A stretch of DNA of 64,000 bases from the NCBI GenBank assembly GCA_038249115.1, contig JBBRWQ010000003.1:1-64000 (forward strand), in the 5' to 3' direction. The stretch is from UBA4719 sp038249115. Its GTDB lineage: Bacteria > Actinomycetota > Actinomycetes > Actinomycetales > Dermatophilaceae. The number at the start of each line of letters is the position of its first letter. Within the stretch, counting starts at the first letter, position 1. A model generated the notes under the pieces. The model saw nothing but the letters and a program-made list of their open reading frames with translations, was not told the origin of the DNA and made no database searches. The position numbers and the translations under genes were made by a program. Below are positions 25,294-34,417 of the stretch, piece after piece.

Positions 25294-25707
25294 ATGAACG
25301 ACGGCCGCAGCTATCCCGTGACCAAGACCGACGAGCAGTGGCGCGAGCAGCTCACCCCCGCGGAGTATGAGGTGCTTCGGCAGGCCGGAACGGAACGGCC
25401 TGGCGTCGGCGAGTACACCGACACCAAGACCCAGGGCGTGTACTCCTGCCGGGCGTGCGACACCGAGCTGTTCCGCAGTGACACCAAGTTCGACAGCCAC
25501 TGCGGCTGGCCCTCCTTCTACGCACCTCTTGCGCAGGACCGCGTCGACTACATCGAGGATCACAGCATGGGCACCAAACGGGTCGAAGTCCGTTGTGCCA
25601 GCTGCGGATCACACCTCGGGCACGTGTTCGAGGGCGAGGGCTATGACGTCCCGACCGACCAGCGGTACTGCATCAACTCGATATCCCTCAAGCTCCTCGA
25701 GTCGTGA
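25294..25707 (+). CDS. msrB: Peptide-methionine (R)-S-oxide reductase
   Basis: The 137-residue enzyme repairs oxidised methionine (R-sulfoxide). It has the zinc-binding pairs CRACDTELF and CASCGSHLGHVF, the substrate segment HCGWPSFYAPL, and the catalytic Cys in QRYCINSISL near the C-terminus. The ATG at 25294 follows AGGAGGACCCCC. It is monocistronic, with a terminator before it and a convergent gene after it. Confidence 0.95.
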   Translation: MNDGRSYPVTKTDEQWREQLTPAEYEVLRQAGTERPGVGEYTDTKTQGVYSCRACDTELFRSDTKFDSHCGWPSFYAPLAQDRVDYIEDHSMGTKRVEVRCASCGSHLGHVFEGEGYDVPTDQRYCINSISLKLLES

Positions 25708-25724
25708 GCCGGCCGCACCCGGGA

Positions 25725-27038
25725 TCAAGTCAGGATTGGCGTGAGCACGTCGAGCAAGCTCGGTGAGCCCGGGAGCACCTCCAGGTCGTACTGAACGCGG
25801 AACGCGGGCTTGCGGATGTCGATCACCCGGCGGAGGTCGATCGGCGTCCCGATGACGACGACGTCGACATCCGCCGCGTCGATGATCTCCTCCATCTCGG
25901 CGAGTTGGCCTTCCGAATAACCCATGGCCGGCAGGACCGGTCCGACGTCGTACTTGCGGAACGTCTCTGCGATCGTGCCAGTCGCCCAGGGTCGCGGGTC
26001 GACGATCTCGGCCGCTCCATGTGCCCGGGCGGCGACGACCCCGGCACCGAACTTCATCTCGCCATGGGTCAGTGTCGGGCCGTCCTCGATCACGAGGACG
26101 CGCTTTCCTTTAATGGCGTCTGGATCGTCCATGGTCACGCGGCTGTTCGCCTTGATGACCGTCGCCTCAGGGTTCACCTGATGGATCGTGTCCATCAATG
26201 CCGTGACCTGTTCGGCCGAAGCGGAGTCCATCTTGTTGATCACGATCACGTCGGCCATCCGGAGGTTGGCCTCGCCCGGGTAGTAGCTCGTCTCGTGGCC
26301 GGCGCGGAGCGGGTCTGCCACCACGATGTGGATGTCCGGCCGGTAGAACGGCAGGTCGTTGTTCCCGCCATCCCAGAGCAGCACGTCGCATTCGGCTTGC
26401 GCCTGCTCGAGGATCTGGCCGTAGTCGACGCCCGCGTAGATGATCGTGCCGGCCATGATGTGCGGCTCGTACTCCTCGCGCTCCTCGATCGTCGTCTTGT
26501 GCCGGTCGAGGTCTTCGAGGGTCGCGTACCGCTGCACGCGCTGCGCCTCGAGGTTCCCGTACGGCATTGGGTGCCGGACCGCCGCGACGCGCTTGCCTGC
26601 CGCCTTCAGCGTCTCGGCGATCGCTCGCGTCGTCTGGGTCTTGCCCGAACCGGTGCGGACGGCGCAGACGGCTACCACGGGGACGGTCGACGTCAGCATC
26701 GTCTCGCGCGGCCCGAGCAGGACGAAGTTCGCGCCGGCGGCCAGCACCTGGCTGGCCTTGTGCATCACGTACGCATGGCTGACGTCCGAGTAGCTGAAGA
26801 TGACGTCGTCAATCTCCTGCTCCTTGATCAGCTGGTTGAGCATGCTCTCGTCGTGAATCGGGATGCCATCCGGATAACGCTCGCCGGCGAGGCTGGCCGG
26901 GTAGGTCCGGTCGTCGATGAACGGGATCTGAGTCGCGGTGAAGGCAACAACCGTGACATGGGGATCTTCCCGATAGGCCACGTTGAAGTTGTGAAAGTCG
27001 CGCCCTGCGGCGCCCATGATGAGCAGTCGACGCTGCAT
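25725..27038 (-). CDS. Cyclic 2,3-diphosphoglycerate synthase-like GTPase
   Basis: The 437-residue protein begins MQRRLLIMGAAGRDFHNFNV and has a P-loop RTGSGKT at about 128-134, RHPMPYGNLEAQRVQRY, VLLWDGGNNDLPFYRPDIHI and DVIVINKMDSASAEQV. This layout is that of proteins annotated as cyclic 2,3-diphosphoglycerate synthetase after the archaeal thermoprotectant enzyme; in mesophilic bacteria the function is not established. The start at 27038 follows GAGAGGA. It is convergent with msrB and upstream neighbours are unrelated. Confidence 0.75.
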   Translation of the reverse strand: MQRRLLIMGAAGRDFHNFNVAYREDPHVTVVAFTATQIPFIDDRTYPASLAGERYPDGIPIHDESMLNQLIKEQEIDDVIFSYSDVSHAYVMHKASQVLAAGANFVLLGPRETMLTSTVPVVAVCAVRTGSGKTQTTRAIAETLKAAGKRVAAVRHPMPYGNLEAQRVQRYATLEDLDRHKTTIEEREEYEPHIMAGTIIYAGVDYGQILEQAQAECDVLLWDGGNNDLPFYRPDIHIVVADPLRAGHETSYYPGEANLRMADVIVINKMDSASAEQVTALMDTIHQVNPEATVIKANSRVTMDDPDAIKGKRVLVIEDGPTLTHGEMKFGAGVVAARAHGAAEIVDPRPWATGTIAETFRKYDVGPVLPAMGYSEGQLAEMEEIIDAADVDVVVIGTPIDLRRVIDIRKPAFRVQYDLEVLPGSPSLLDVLTPILT

Positions 27039-27137
27039 CCCTGGATCCTCTCGGAGGTCTGACGCCCGGGACGTACGGCCCGGCATCCTGAACCTATCGA
27101 CCCGACCGGTGTGGCGTCTCGATCTTGAGCGAGATTA

Positions 27138-27159
27138 TCGGCGGGCTGCAGCCCGCCGA
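27138..27159. terminator. 22-base perfect palindrome after hemQ
   Basis: TCGGCGGGCTGCAGCCCGCC plus GA is a full 22-base palindrome lying just downstream of hemQ on the minus strand and upstream of the GTPase gene. A hairpin terminator is the simplest reading; an operator for the GTPase gene is possible. Confidence 0.5.
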
Positions 27160-27213
27160 CATGACTACAAGAGCCCCTCGGCGCCAAGCGACCCTGATAG
27201 AGCCGCGGTGTGC

Positions 27214-27915
27214 TCAGGGCAGGGAGTCGACCAGCGCCGCAACCTCGACCCGCGGGCCGGTGTAGAACGGCACCTCTTCGCGGACATGCCGGCGGGTCTC
27301 GGAGCCACGCAGGTGTCGCATGAGGTCGACGATGCGGGACAGGTCCTCAGCCTCGAAGGCCAGGATCCACTCGTAGTCCCCCAGGGCGAACGACGAGATG
27401 GTGTTAGCGCGCACGTCTGGGTAGCCCCGCGCCATCTGCCCATGCTCCGACAGGAGAGCGCGGCGCTCCACGTCGTCCAGGAGGTACCACTCGAAGGAAC
27501 GTACGAACGGGTAGACGCAGATGAAGTCCTTGGGGTTCTCGTCGGCCATGAAGGCCGGGATGTGCCCCTTGTTGAACTCCGCCGGACGGTGCAGCGCGAC
27601 CACGGACCACACCGGCTCCAGGTGGGCACCCAGCTCAGTGCGGCGGAAGCGGTGGTATGCCGACTGCACGGTGCGGATGTCCTCGGCGTGCCACCAGATC
27701 ATGAAGTCCGCATCACCCCGGAGCCCCGCCACGTCGTAGACCCCTCGCACCACGACACCGTGCCCGGCGACCTCGGCGAACAGCGCTTCAACCTCGGCTG
27801 CGACCTTGGCACGGTCCTCAGGCAGAGGGGACGTGACCTTGAACACCGACCACATCGCATAGCGGATGCTGTCGTTGATCTCGCGGATCTGGCTGGCGGA
27901 GGGCTTGGGGCTCAT
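27214..27915 (-). CDS. hemQ: Coproheme decarboxylase (HemQ/ChdC)
   Basis: The 233-residue chlorite-dismutase-fold protein carries YAMWSVFKVTSPLPEDR at the N-terminus, GDADFMIWWHAEDI, the conserved CVYPFVRSFEWYLLDD and the EHGQMARGYPDVRANTISSF segment, which in this family includes the haem-binding His region. ChdC converts coprohaem to haem b with peroxide, the last step of the coproporphyrin pathway. The start at 27915 (MSPKPSASQIREIND) excludes an upstream non-conserved extension to 28005. hemE lies 1.2 kb away on the same strand; ferrochelatase is at 54871. Confidence 0.93.
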   Translation of the reverse strand: MSPKPSASQIREINDSIRYAMWSVFKVTSPLPEDRAKVAAEVEALFAEVAGHGVVVRGVYDVAGLRGDADFMIWWHAEDIRTVQSAYHRFRRTELGAHLEPVWSVVALHRPAEFNKGHIPAFMADENPKDFICVYPFVRSFEWYLLDDVERRALLSEHGQMARGYPDVRANTISSFALGDYEWILAFEAEDLSRIVDLMRHLRGSETRRHVREEVPFYTGPRVEVAALVDSLP

Positions 27916-28041
27916 CCCCACATTCTGTCCTGATGGCCGGCCCGTGACCGAATCGACACCGAAGCCCAGGGAACCAAAGCGTCCTTCCCCCGCTCCAATG
28001 GGCATATCGATCCGACCGCGATCGACCTTTGGAGGTCTGCC

Positions 28042-29013
28042 ATGAAGGTTCAGCTCATTGCCGCCGGCGCCCTGACCGCGCTGCTGCTCGCCGGATGCAG
28101 CGGCGCCGCCACGACCTCCTCCGACTCAGCTGCCGTGGGCGGCGGCGTGGCGCTCCAGGACAGCACCCAGGTCAAGGGTGCACCGGAAGCCAGGACAGGC
28201 GCGGTGGCACCGGGAGCTCCTGCCGACGCGTCCAAGCCCGGGTCGGCGGCGGTCAGTGTCGGGCCAAAGCTGACCAAGAGCGCGAGCCTCGACCTACGGG
28301 TCAAGAACATCAGCAAGGCCGCGGCCAGCGTGCGCGCCATTGCCACGGGTCTGCAGGCGCAGGTGCTCAGCGAGCAGATCGGAGGAGGCCTCCCCGGTGA
28401 CCCAAGGCCGCTTTCGAACAACGGCCAGCCGTCCCCTGAGCTCAACGGTTTCGGCACGCTGACGCTGTCGGTGCCGGCCGACAAACTGGACGTCGCACTG
28501 GACCAGCTCGCCAAGATCGGCACCGTTCTTCAGCGCACCACCTCCTCTCAGGACGTCACCGCGCAGTATGTCGACACGCAGAGCCGGCTGAAGACCATGC
28601 GCGCCAGCGTCGACCGGGTACGCGCGCTGATGGCACAGGCCAAGGACATCGGTCAGGTTGTGGTCCTGGAGAGCGAGCTGAGTCGGCGAGAGGCTGACCT
28701 GGAGTCGCTGGAGTCGCAGCTTGCCGCGCTCGACACCGCCGTCGACCGCTCGACGGTCGCGGTATCACTGAGCACCCCCGGCAACGAGCCCGTGTCGGAC
28801 AACGGCTTCCTTGCCGGTCTGCGCTCGGGCTGGGACGCGTTCACCGCCTCAGCGGCCGGGTTGTTCAAAGGTTTCGGCGCCGTACTTCCGTTCGCAGTGC
28901 TCTTCGCCCTGGTGGGTGCACCGATCTGGCGGTGGCTCCGCCATCGCAAGACCGGCACGGTTGTGCCGTCAACGGGGTCAGGTCAGCAGGTGAAGTCGGC
29001 TCCTGAGGGCTGA
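28042..29013 (+). CDS. DUF4349 lipoprotein
   Basis: A 323-residue lipoprotein: signal peptide with lipobox LLLAGCSG (Cys19), a low-complexity linker, the DUF4349 domain (SASLDLRVKNISKAAASVRA to about residue 245) with a likely coiled coil around DIGQVVVLESELSRREADLE, and one membrane segment near 275-292 followed by a basic cytoplasmic tail. Function of the family is unknown. It is inserted on the opposite strand between hemQ and hemE, where many actinobacteria carry the coproporphyrinogen oxidase gene. Confidence 0.85.
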   Translation: MKVQLIAAGALTALLLAGCSGAATTSSDSAAVGGGVALQDSTQVKGAPEARTGAVAPGAPADASKPGSAAVSVGPKLTKSASLDLRVKNISKAAASVRAIATGLQAQVLSEQIGGGLPGDPRPLSNNGQPSPELNGFGTLTLSVPADKLDVALDQLAKIGTVLQRTTSSQDVTAQYVDTQSRLKTMRASVDRVRALMAQAKDIGQVVVLESELSRREADLESLESQLAALDTAVDRSTVAVSLSTPGNEPVSDNGFLAGLRSGWDAFTASAAGLFKGFGAVLPFAVLFALVGAPIWRWLRHRKTGTVVPSTGSGQQVKSAPEG

Positions 29014-29075
29014 GAAGTGGCTCGGCGCCCTATCAAGGGAGCCTGCGAGCAGGGGCAAGAGCCACTCCTCAGCCC
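29007..29075 (+). terminator. Large hairpin after the DUF4349 gene
   Basis: A 17-base arm (GGGCTGAGAAGTGGCTC) at 29007-29023 is matched by 29059-29075 with one mismatch. It overlaps the lipoprotein stop codon and lies between two convergent genes, so it probably terminates both. Confidence 0.75.
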
Positions 29076-29110
29076 GATGGACCCCCAGAGCCGCCAGCCC
29101 TTAGAGAGCG

Positions 29111-30157
29111 TTACCGGGCAGAGACCTCGTGGACCAGCTCGACGACGCGGGTCAGCACCTCGGGATCGGTATCAGGCAGGACCCCGTGGCCCAGGTTGAA
29201 GATGTGGCCCGGCGCCTGGGCGCCCTCGGTCACGATCGACCGCACAGCCTTCTCCAGAGCCGGCCAGGGTGCGAACAGCAGCGCCGGGTCCAGGTTGCCC
29301 TGGACGGCATACCCGTCTCCGAGGCGGGCGCGGGCATCGGTCAGGGAGGTGCGGAAGTCCACGCCCACGACATCGGCGCCGGCAGCACCCATCGAGGCCA
29401 GCAGCTCGCCGGTGACGGTGCCGAAGTGGATCGTCGGCACGTCGAGATCGGCCACGGCCGACAGCGCCGCTCGCGAGTGCGGCAGGACGAACGCCTCGTA
29501 GTCGTTGCGTGACAGCGCGCCCACCCACGAGTCGAACAGCTGCACGACCGATGCCCCTGCCTGCACCTGGACCCGAAGCATCGCTCCGGAGATCTGTGCC
29601 AGCCGGGCGCACAGCGCATTCCACAGCTCCGGGTCGCCATGCATCATGGCCTTGGTGTGCTCGTGGTTCTTGGACGGCCCGCCCTCCACGAGGTATGACG
29701 CGAGAGTGAACGGCGCCCCGGAGAATCCGATCAGCGGCGTTGCGCCCAGCTCCGGGAGCACCATCTGCACGGCCTCGGTGATGTAGGGGAGATGCTCGGG
29801 AGTCAGCTCCGGAAGACGGTCGAGGTCGGCCACGGTGCGGAACGGCTGGGCAATCACGGGCCCCACCCCCGCGACGATGTCAAGGTCGACGCCAACGGCG
29901 GCCAGCGGGACCACGATGTCGCTGAACAAGATCGCGGCGTCGACGCCATGGCGGCGCACCGGCTGCATCGTGATCTCGGCGACCAGGTCGGCCCTGCGAC
30001 AGGAGTCGAGCATGCCCACGCCTTCGCGAACCTTGCGGTACTCCGGCAGCGACCGGCCCGCCTGTCGCATGAACCAGACCGGCGTGTGCGACACGCTCTG
30101 ACGTCTTGCTGCGCGGACCAGCGCACTGTCACGGGGACTGATCGGGGAGTTAGTCAC
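29111..30157 (-). CDS. hemE: Uroporphyrinogen decarboxylase
   Basis: The 348-residue enzyme removes four carboxyl groups from uroporphyrinogen III to give coproporphyrinogen III. Motifs include TPVWFMRQAGRSLPEYRKVR near the N-terminus, AILFSDIVVPLAAVGVDLDI near residue 80, IGFSGAPFTLASYLVEGG and GHIFNLGHGVLPDTDPEVL near the C-terminus. The start is a GTG at 30157 with GGAGGA 7 bases upstream. An EamA transporter gene precedes it by 30 bases on the same strand. Confidence 0.96.
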   Translation of the reverse strand: MTNSPISPRDSALVRAARRQSVSHTPVWFMRQAGRSLPEYRKVREGVGMLDSCRRADLVAEITMQPVRRHGVDAAILFSDIVVPLAAVGVDLDIVAGVGPVIAQPFRTVADLDRLPELTPEHLPYITEAVQMVLPELGATPLIGFSGAPFTLASYLVEGGPSKNHEHTKAMMHGDPELWNALCARLAQISGAMLRVQVQAGASVVQLFDSWVGALSRNDYEAFVLPHSRAALSAVADLDVPTIHFGTVTGELLASMGAAGADVVGVDFRTSLTDARARLGDGYAVQGNLDPALLFAPWPALEKAVRSIVTEGAQAPGHIFNLGHGVLPDTDPEVLTRVVELVHEVSAR

Positions 30158-30187
30158 GTGCAAATCCTCCCACGGACGGACAGCGGG

Positions 30188-31021
30188 TCAGACCGCGATC
30201 GCGAGCACTCCCACCAACGTCAGGGCGACGCCGATGCCCTGGACACGGCGCAGTCGCTCACCCAGTAGCAGTCTGGCCCAGAACAGGGTCGCCACCGGGT
30301 ACAGCGAGCCGAGGACGCTGGCGACGCTGACCAGGCCGCGTGATGAGGCGAAGGCGAAGAGGGCGTTCGCGGTGACGTCGCCCAGACCAATGACCGCGAG
30401 CACCGGCAGGTCGCGGACGCGGGTGCCACCCACCGAGCGGACCACCAGCGCAGCCACCAGGAAGAGTGCGACAGAGATCAGGCGCATCTCCCACAAGGTC
30501 TCGAGCAACGCGTAGCGGGCGCCCCGGTCGATGCTGAACAGTGCCATCCCGAAGAACCCCGCGGCGGCAGCGGCCAGGATCACGGGACGTGGTGGCACTG
30601 CACCGGCTAGCTCAGGTCCGGAGGCCAGTGCCGCACCTGTCACCGCCAGGCCCATGCCGACCCATGCGGTGACGCTCGGATGCTCACCGGTGAGCAGGCC
30701 CAGCAGCACCGGAACGAGCGCGCCAAGGGAAGAGATCGGCGCTACGACGCCCATCGTCCCTGAGGCCAGCGCCGTGTAGAAACAGACCAGGCCGGCCGAA
30801 CCCGCAAGACCAGCAACCGCCGCCCAGAGCGCGCCGTTCCCGCTGAACTCCGGTGCCAGACCCTGGTTTCGCACCAGCAGGATGATGCTCAACGCGACCA
30901 GCGCGCAGGCCTGGGTGACGGCTACCACCGCGGTGGGCGCCATGGTCCGCGCCTTGAGCCCTGCGAAGAAGTCCGAGGTGCCCCAGGCTGCGCTCGAGAG
31001 CAGCGCCAGCAACGACAACAT
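30188..31021 (-). CDS. EamA/DMT-family transporter
   Basis: A 277-residue protein with ten predicted membrane helices arranged as two EamA repeats, starting MLSLLALLSSAAWGTSDFFA and ending VQGIGVALTLVGVLAIAV. Such proteins export or exchange small metabolites; the substrate is unknown. An upstream ATG at 31072 would add 17 residues and has a GGAG nearby; the shorter start is chosen because the first helix then begins at the N-terminus, as is usual. It is divergent from the DUF3000 gene and probably co-transcribed with hemE. Confidence 0.87.
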   Translation of the reverse strand: MLSLLALLSSAAWGTSDFFAGLKARTMAPTAVVAVTQACALVALSIILLVRNQGLAPEFSGNGALWAAVAGLAGSAGLVCFYTALASGTMGVVAPISSLGALVPVLLGLLTGEHPSVTAWVGMGLAVTGAALASGPELAGAVPPRPVILAAAAAGFFGMALFSIDRGARYALLETLWEMRLISVALFLVAALVVRSVGGTRVRDLPVLAVIGLGDVTANALFAFASSRGLVSVASVLGSLYPVATLFWARLLLGERLRRVQGIGVALTLVGVLAIAV

Positions 31022-31083
31022 CGCCGTACCGTATCCCGGCGTGCCGAAACCCCGACCGGCACCGGTCGACATAGGCTCCAGAG

Positions 31084-31674
31084 GTGGGCACTCATGGCGT
31101 CCCTGGCGAGGACTCAGCTGAATTCACACAGGCCTTACGGGACCTGCGCGTTGCTCGGCTGCGTCCCGAGGTGCGCCTCACCGAGGTCCCGGCCCCCAGC
31201 CGGATCGCCCCCTATGCCGTCGCCATGACCGCCGAGGTCGTCACCGCCGAGCTACCCGACGAGGGCGACGAGCTCGCCTCCGGCCGTTTTGTCCTCCTGC
31301 ACGACCCGTCCGCACCTGAGCCGTGGGACGGGGTGTGGCGCGTCGTCACCTTCGCGCGCGCCGAGCTCGAGCCGGAGCTGGCCATCGACCCGGCGCTCGG
31401 CGGGGTCGGCTGGTCATGGCTGGTGGAGGCCCTCGCGCAGCATGATGCCCCCTACGTCGCCGAGGGTGGCACGGTGACCCGGGTCGTGTCCGAGAGCTTC
31501 GCCGGGCTGGCCGACCGGCCGGCCACGGTCGAGATGGAGATCCGCGCTTCCTGGACCCCGACCGGTCCCAACCTCGGGGTCCATCTGCAGGCCTGGGCAG
31601 ACCTCCTGTGCATGATCGCAGGCCTGCCACCGCTGCCTGAGGGCGTCGTGGCACTACCAGGGCGACGCCGCTGA
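31084..31674 (+). CDS. DUF3000 protein
   Basis: A 196-residue protein matching the actinobacterial DUF3000 family: RLRPEVRLTEVPAPSRIAPY near residue 30, GRFVLLHDPSAPEPWDGVWR near residue 70 and GPNLGVHLQAWADLLCMIAG near residue 170. Function is unknown. It starts at a GTG and is followed 58 bases later by the RNase D gene, an arrangement conserved from memory in mycobacteria (Rv2680-Rv2681). Confidence 0.9.
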   Translation: MGTHGVPGEDSAEFTQALRDLRVARLRPEVRLTEVPAPSRIAPYAVAMTAEVVTAELPDEGDELASGRFVLLHDPSAPEPWDGVWRVVTFARAELEPELAIDPALGGVGWSWLVEALAQHDAPYVAEGGTVTRVVSESFAGLADRPATVEMEIRASWTPTGPNLGVHLQAWADLLCMIAGLPPLPEGVVALPGRRR

Positions 31675-31732
31675 ACAGCGGCGGGTGCTCCCGGCCGACA
31701 CTCTGGACATACGGGTCAAATAGGTTGACCTT

Positions 31733-33043
31733 GTGACCACCAGATCCAGCGTGTCCCCTGAGCCATCCGACGAAGACGTCGAGATCGCCCAGATCCTCGT
31801 TGCCCTGAACATGCCAGCTGGCGGCGTTCCGGATGTTGTCGTGGACGAGCGCGAGCTCGCGCGCGCAGCCCGGTTCCTTGCCGCCGGCACCGGACCGGTG
31901 GCCATCGACGCAGAGCGGGCATCCGGCTACCGATACGGGCAGCGGGCCTATCTCATTCAGCTCCGGCGCGAGGACTCAGGCACCTGGCTGATCGACCCGA
32001 TCGCCTGCCCGGACCTCTCGCCGATCGCCGATGTCATCTCCGAGGTCGAGTGGATCCTGCACGCTGCCAACCAGGACCTGCCGTGCCTGGCCGAGGTCGG
32101 CCTGCATCCGACCCTGCTTTTCGACACCGAGCTGGCTGGACGGCTCATCGGTCTGCCGCGGGTCGGGCTGGCTGCGGTGGTCGAGCACTATCTCGGGCTC
32201 ACCCTGGCCAAAGAGCACTCGGCCGTGGACTGGTCAACCAGGCCGTTGCCGGAGCCGTGGCTGCGTTATGCGGCGCTCGATGTCGAGGTTCTGGGCCAGG
32301 TCCGCGACCTCATGGCCGATGACCTGGTGGCGCAGGACAAGATGTTGTGGGCCGAGCAAGAGTTCGACGCGCTCACCCGCTTCACCGGGCCTCCGGTTCG
32401 GATCGAACCGTGGCGTCGCACGTCGGGGATGCACAAGGTTCGCAACCGGCGCGGTGCGGCCATGATCCGCGAGCTGTGGCAGGCCAGGGAAGAGATCGCC
32501 GTCGAGCGAGATGTCTCCCCCGGCCGGATTCTGCCCGACGCTGCGCTGGTCGACCTGGCCATCAAGTCCCCCAAGACGGCCGACGACATCGCCGATGGTC
32601 CGGGCGCGCGTGCCGTGCGGCGCTACCAGCGACAGCTGCTCGCAGCCCTGGAGCGTGCACGCCACGTGCCCGAGGCAGACCTGCCTGCGCTCGCGAGGCA
32701 CTCCGACGGTCCGCCACCAGCACGAGCATGGCCCGATCGCGATCCGGTGGCAGCCGCCCGGCTGGCTCAGGCCCGCGCAGCCCTGGGAGAGTTCGCCGAG
32801 TCCCACAACATCCCCATCGAGAACGTGCTGTCCCCCGATTCCATCCGGCGGGTGCTGTGGTCTCCTCCGCCCGACCCGACCCTCGAGTCGATCAGCGAAA
32901 CGCTGCTAGCGCTCGGGGCTCGTCAGTGGCAGGTCGATATCACCGGCCCGATCCTCGAAGAGGCCATCAACCGGCCCGTCGAGCCCACTGCAGAGCCGCC
33001 TGCAGAGCCGCCTGCCGAGCCGAACCAGTCCATGACGCCCTGA
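31733..33043 (+). CDS. RNase D-like 3'-5' exonuclease with HRDC domain
   Basis: The 436-residue protein has a DEDD exonuclease domain: PVAIDAERASGYRYGQRAYL (Asp, Glu), ILHAANQDLPCLAEVGLHP (Asp) and WLRYAALDVEVLGQV (Tyr and Asp). An HRDC domain follows from about residue 225 (RRGAAMIRELWQAREEIAVE), then a C-terminal extension ending in PAEPPAEP repeats. It probably trims stable RNA 3' ends. It starts at a GTG. Confidence 0.9.
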   Translation: MTTRSSVSPEPSDEDVEIAQILVALNMPAGGVPDVVVDERELARAARFLAAGTGPVAIDAERASGYRYGQRAYLIQLRREDSGTWLIDPIACPDLSPIADVISEVEWILHAANQDLPCLAEVGLHPTLLFDTELAGRLIGLPRVGLAAVVEHYLGLTLAKEHSAVDWSTRPLPEPWLRYAALDVEVLGQVRDLMADDLVAQDKMLWAEQEFDALTRFTGPPVRIEPWRRTSGMHKVRNRRGAAMIRELWQAREEIAVERDVSPGRILPDAALVDLAIKSPKTADDIADGPGARAVRRYQRQLLAALERARHVPEADLPALARHSDGPPPARAWPDRDPVAAARLAQARAALGEFAESHNIPIENVLSPDSIRRVLWSPPPDPTLESISETLLALGARQWQVDITGPILEEAINRPVEPTAEPPAEPPAEPNQSMTP

Positions 33044-33088
33044 GCAGACGGTGACACCTCTCACGCCCAGGGGTGATGACTTCCTTTG

Positions 33089-33105
33089 TTACTGGCGGGT
33101 AGCAT
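33089..33105 (+). promoter_or_regulatory. Possible fadA promoter/operator motif
   Basis: TTACTGGCGGGTAGCAT lies 65 bases before fadA. TAGCAT could be a -10 element, and the TAC...GTA arrangement around GGCG looks like a short imperfect inverted repeat, as bound by TetR-type lipid regulators. No regulator is identified. Confidence 0.35.
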
Positions 33106-33169
33106 CGCTCGGGTCCCTCCCTGTTCGCCATCACTGTGGTAGATCACCCGCCCAACTCAAGGAGACCCT

Positions 33170-34417
33170 GTGCCCCGCACCCAGCGTGAGGTCGTGTTCG
33201 TCGACGGCGTTCGTACGCCGTTCGGCAAGGCCGGCGACAAGGGCATGTATGCCCAGACGCGCGCCGACGATCTCGTCGTCAACTGCATCCGCGAGCTGCT
33301 GCGCCGTCACCCCGAGCTGCCCCCGGCACGGGTCGACGAGGTCGCGCTCGCGGCGACGACACAAATCGGCGACCAGGGTCTGACCCTGGGCCGGGTCGCG
33401 TCGCTGCTCGCTGGTCTGCCCAACACCACCCCGGGCTACTCCATCGACCGCATGTGCGCCGGTGCGATGACCGCGGTGACCAACGTCGCGTCTGCTATTG
33501 CGTTCGGCTCGGGCGAGGTGGCTATCGCCGGCGGCGTCGAGCACATGGGCCGTCACCCGATGGGCGAGAGCGTCGACCCCAACCCGCGGATCTTCTCCGA
33601 GAAGATCGTCGACCCGTCTGCCCTGGTGATGGGCGCGACCGCCGAGAACCTGCACGACCGCTTCCCGGGTCTGACCAAAGCCCGCTCCGACGCCTACGCC
33701 GTGGCGAGCCAGAACAAGCTCGAGCAGGCCTACTCCGACGGCAAGATCCAGCCCAACCTGGTCACGGTCGCGACTCGTCACGCCGAGCTCGGATACGGTC
33801 TGGCCACCAGGGACGAACCTCCCCGCCCCGGCACGAGCCTGGAGAACATCAGCGGCCTGAAGACGCCCTTCCGTGCCCATGGCAAGGTCACCGCCGGCAA
33901 CAGCGCCGCCCTGACCGACGGCGCCAGCGCGTGCATCATCGCTTCGGCCGATGCGGCCGCCGAGCTTGGGCTGCCGGTCCGGATGCGCCTGGTGTCCTAC
34001 TCCTTCGTCGGCGTCGAGCCCGAGGTCATGGGCATCGGCCCGGTCCCGGCCACCGAGAAGGCCCTCAAGCAGGCCGGTCTGAGGATCGGGGACATCGGCC
34101 TCTTTGAGCTGAACGAGGCCTTCGCCGTCCAGGTGCTCGCTTTCCTTGACCACTTTGCGATCGCCGATGACGACCTCCGGGTCAACAAGTACGGCGGCGC
34201 GATCGCGACCGGTCACCCCCTGGCCAGCTCGGGGGTCCGCCTGATGACCCAGCTCGCCCGACAGTTCGAGGAGAACCCAGACGTGCGTTACGGCCTCACC
34301 GCGATGTGCATCGGTATCGGCATGGGTGGCGCCGTGATCTGGGAGAACCCGCACCACAAGGACTACGGCACGGAACTCGACTCCAACCCCGACTCGACCC
34401 AGGGAGCTGTGGCCTGA
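33170..34417 (+). CDS. fadA: Acetyl-CoA C-acyltransferase (beta-oxidation thiolase)
   Basis: The 415-residue thiolase cleaves 3-ketoacyl-CoA. The nucleophilic Cys96 lies in YSIDRMCAGAMTAV, the GGAIATGHPLASSGVR segment carries the catalytic His, and AMCIGIGMGGAVIW carries the second Cys near the C-terminus. A GTG start follows CAAGGAGACCC. The stop overlaps the ATG of fadB (TGATG), so the two subunits are translationally coupled and probably form the FadAB-type trifunctional complex. Confidence 0.94.
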   Translation: MPRTQREVVFVDGVRTPFGKAGDKGMYAQTRADDLVVNCIRELLRRHPELPPARVDEVALAATTQIGDQGLTLGRVASLLAGLPNTTPGYSIDRMCAGAMTAVTNVASAIAFGSGEVAIAGGVEHMGRHPMGESVDPNPRIFSEKIVDPSALVMGATAENLHDRFPGLTKARSDAYAVASQNKLEQAYSDGKIQPNLVTVATRHAELGYGLATRDEPPRPGTSLENISGLKTPFRAHGKVTAGNSAALTDGASACIIASADAAAELGLPVRMRLVSYSFVGVEPEVMGIGPVPATEKALKQAGLRIGDIGLFELNEAFAVQVLAFLDHFAIADDDLRVNKYGGAIATGHPLASSGVRLMTQLARQFEENPDVRYGLTAMCIGIGMGGAVIWENPHHKDYGTELDSNPDSTQGAVA

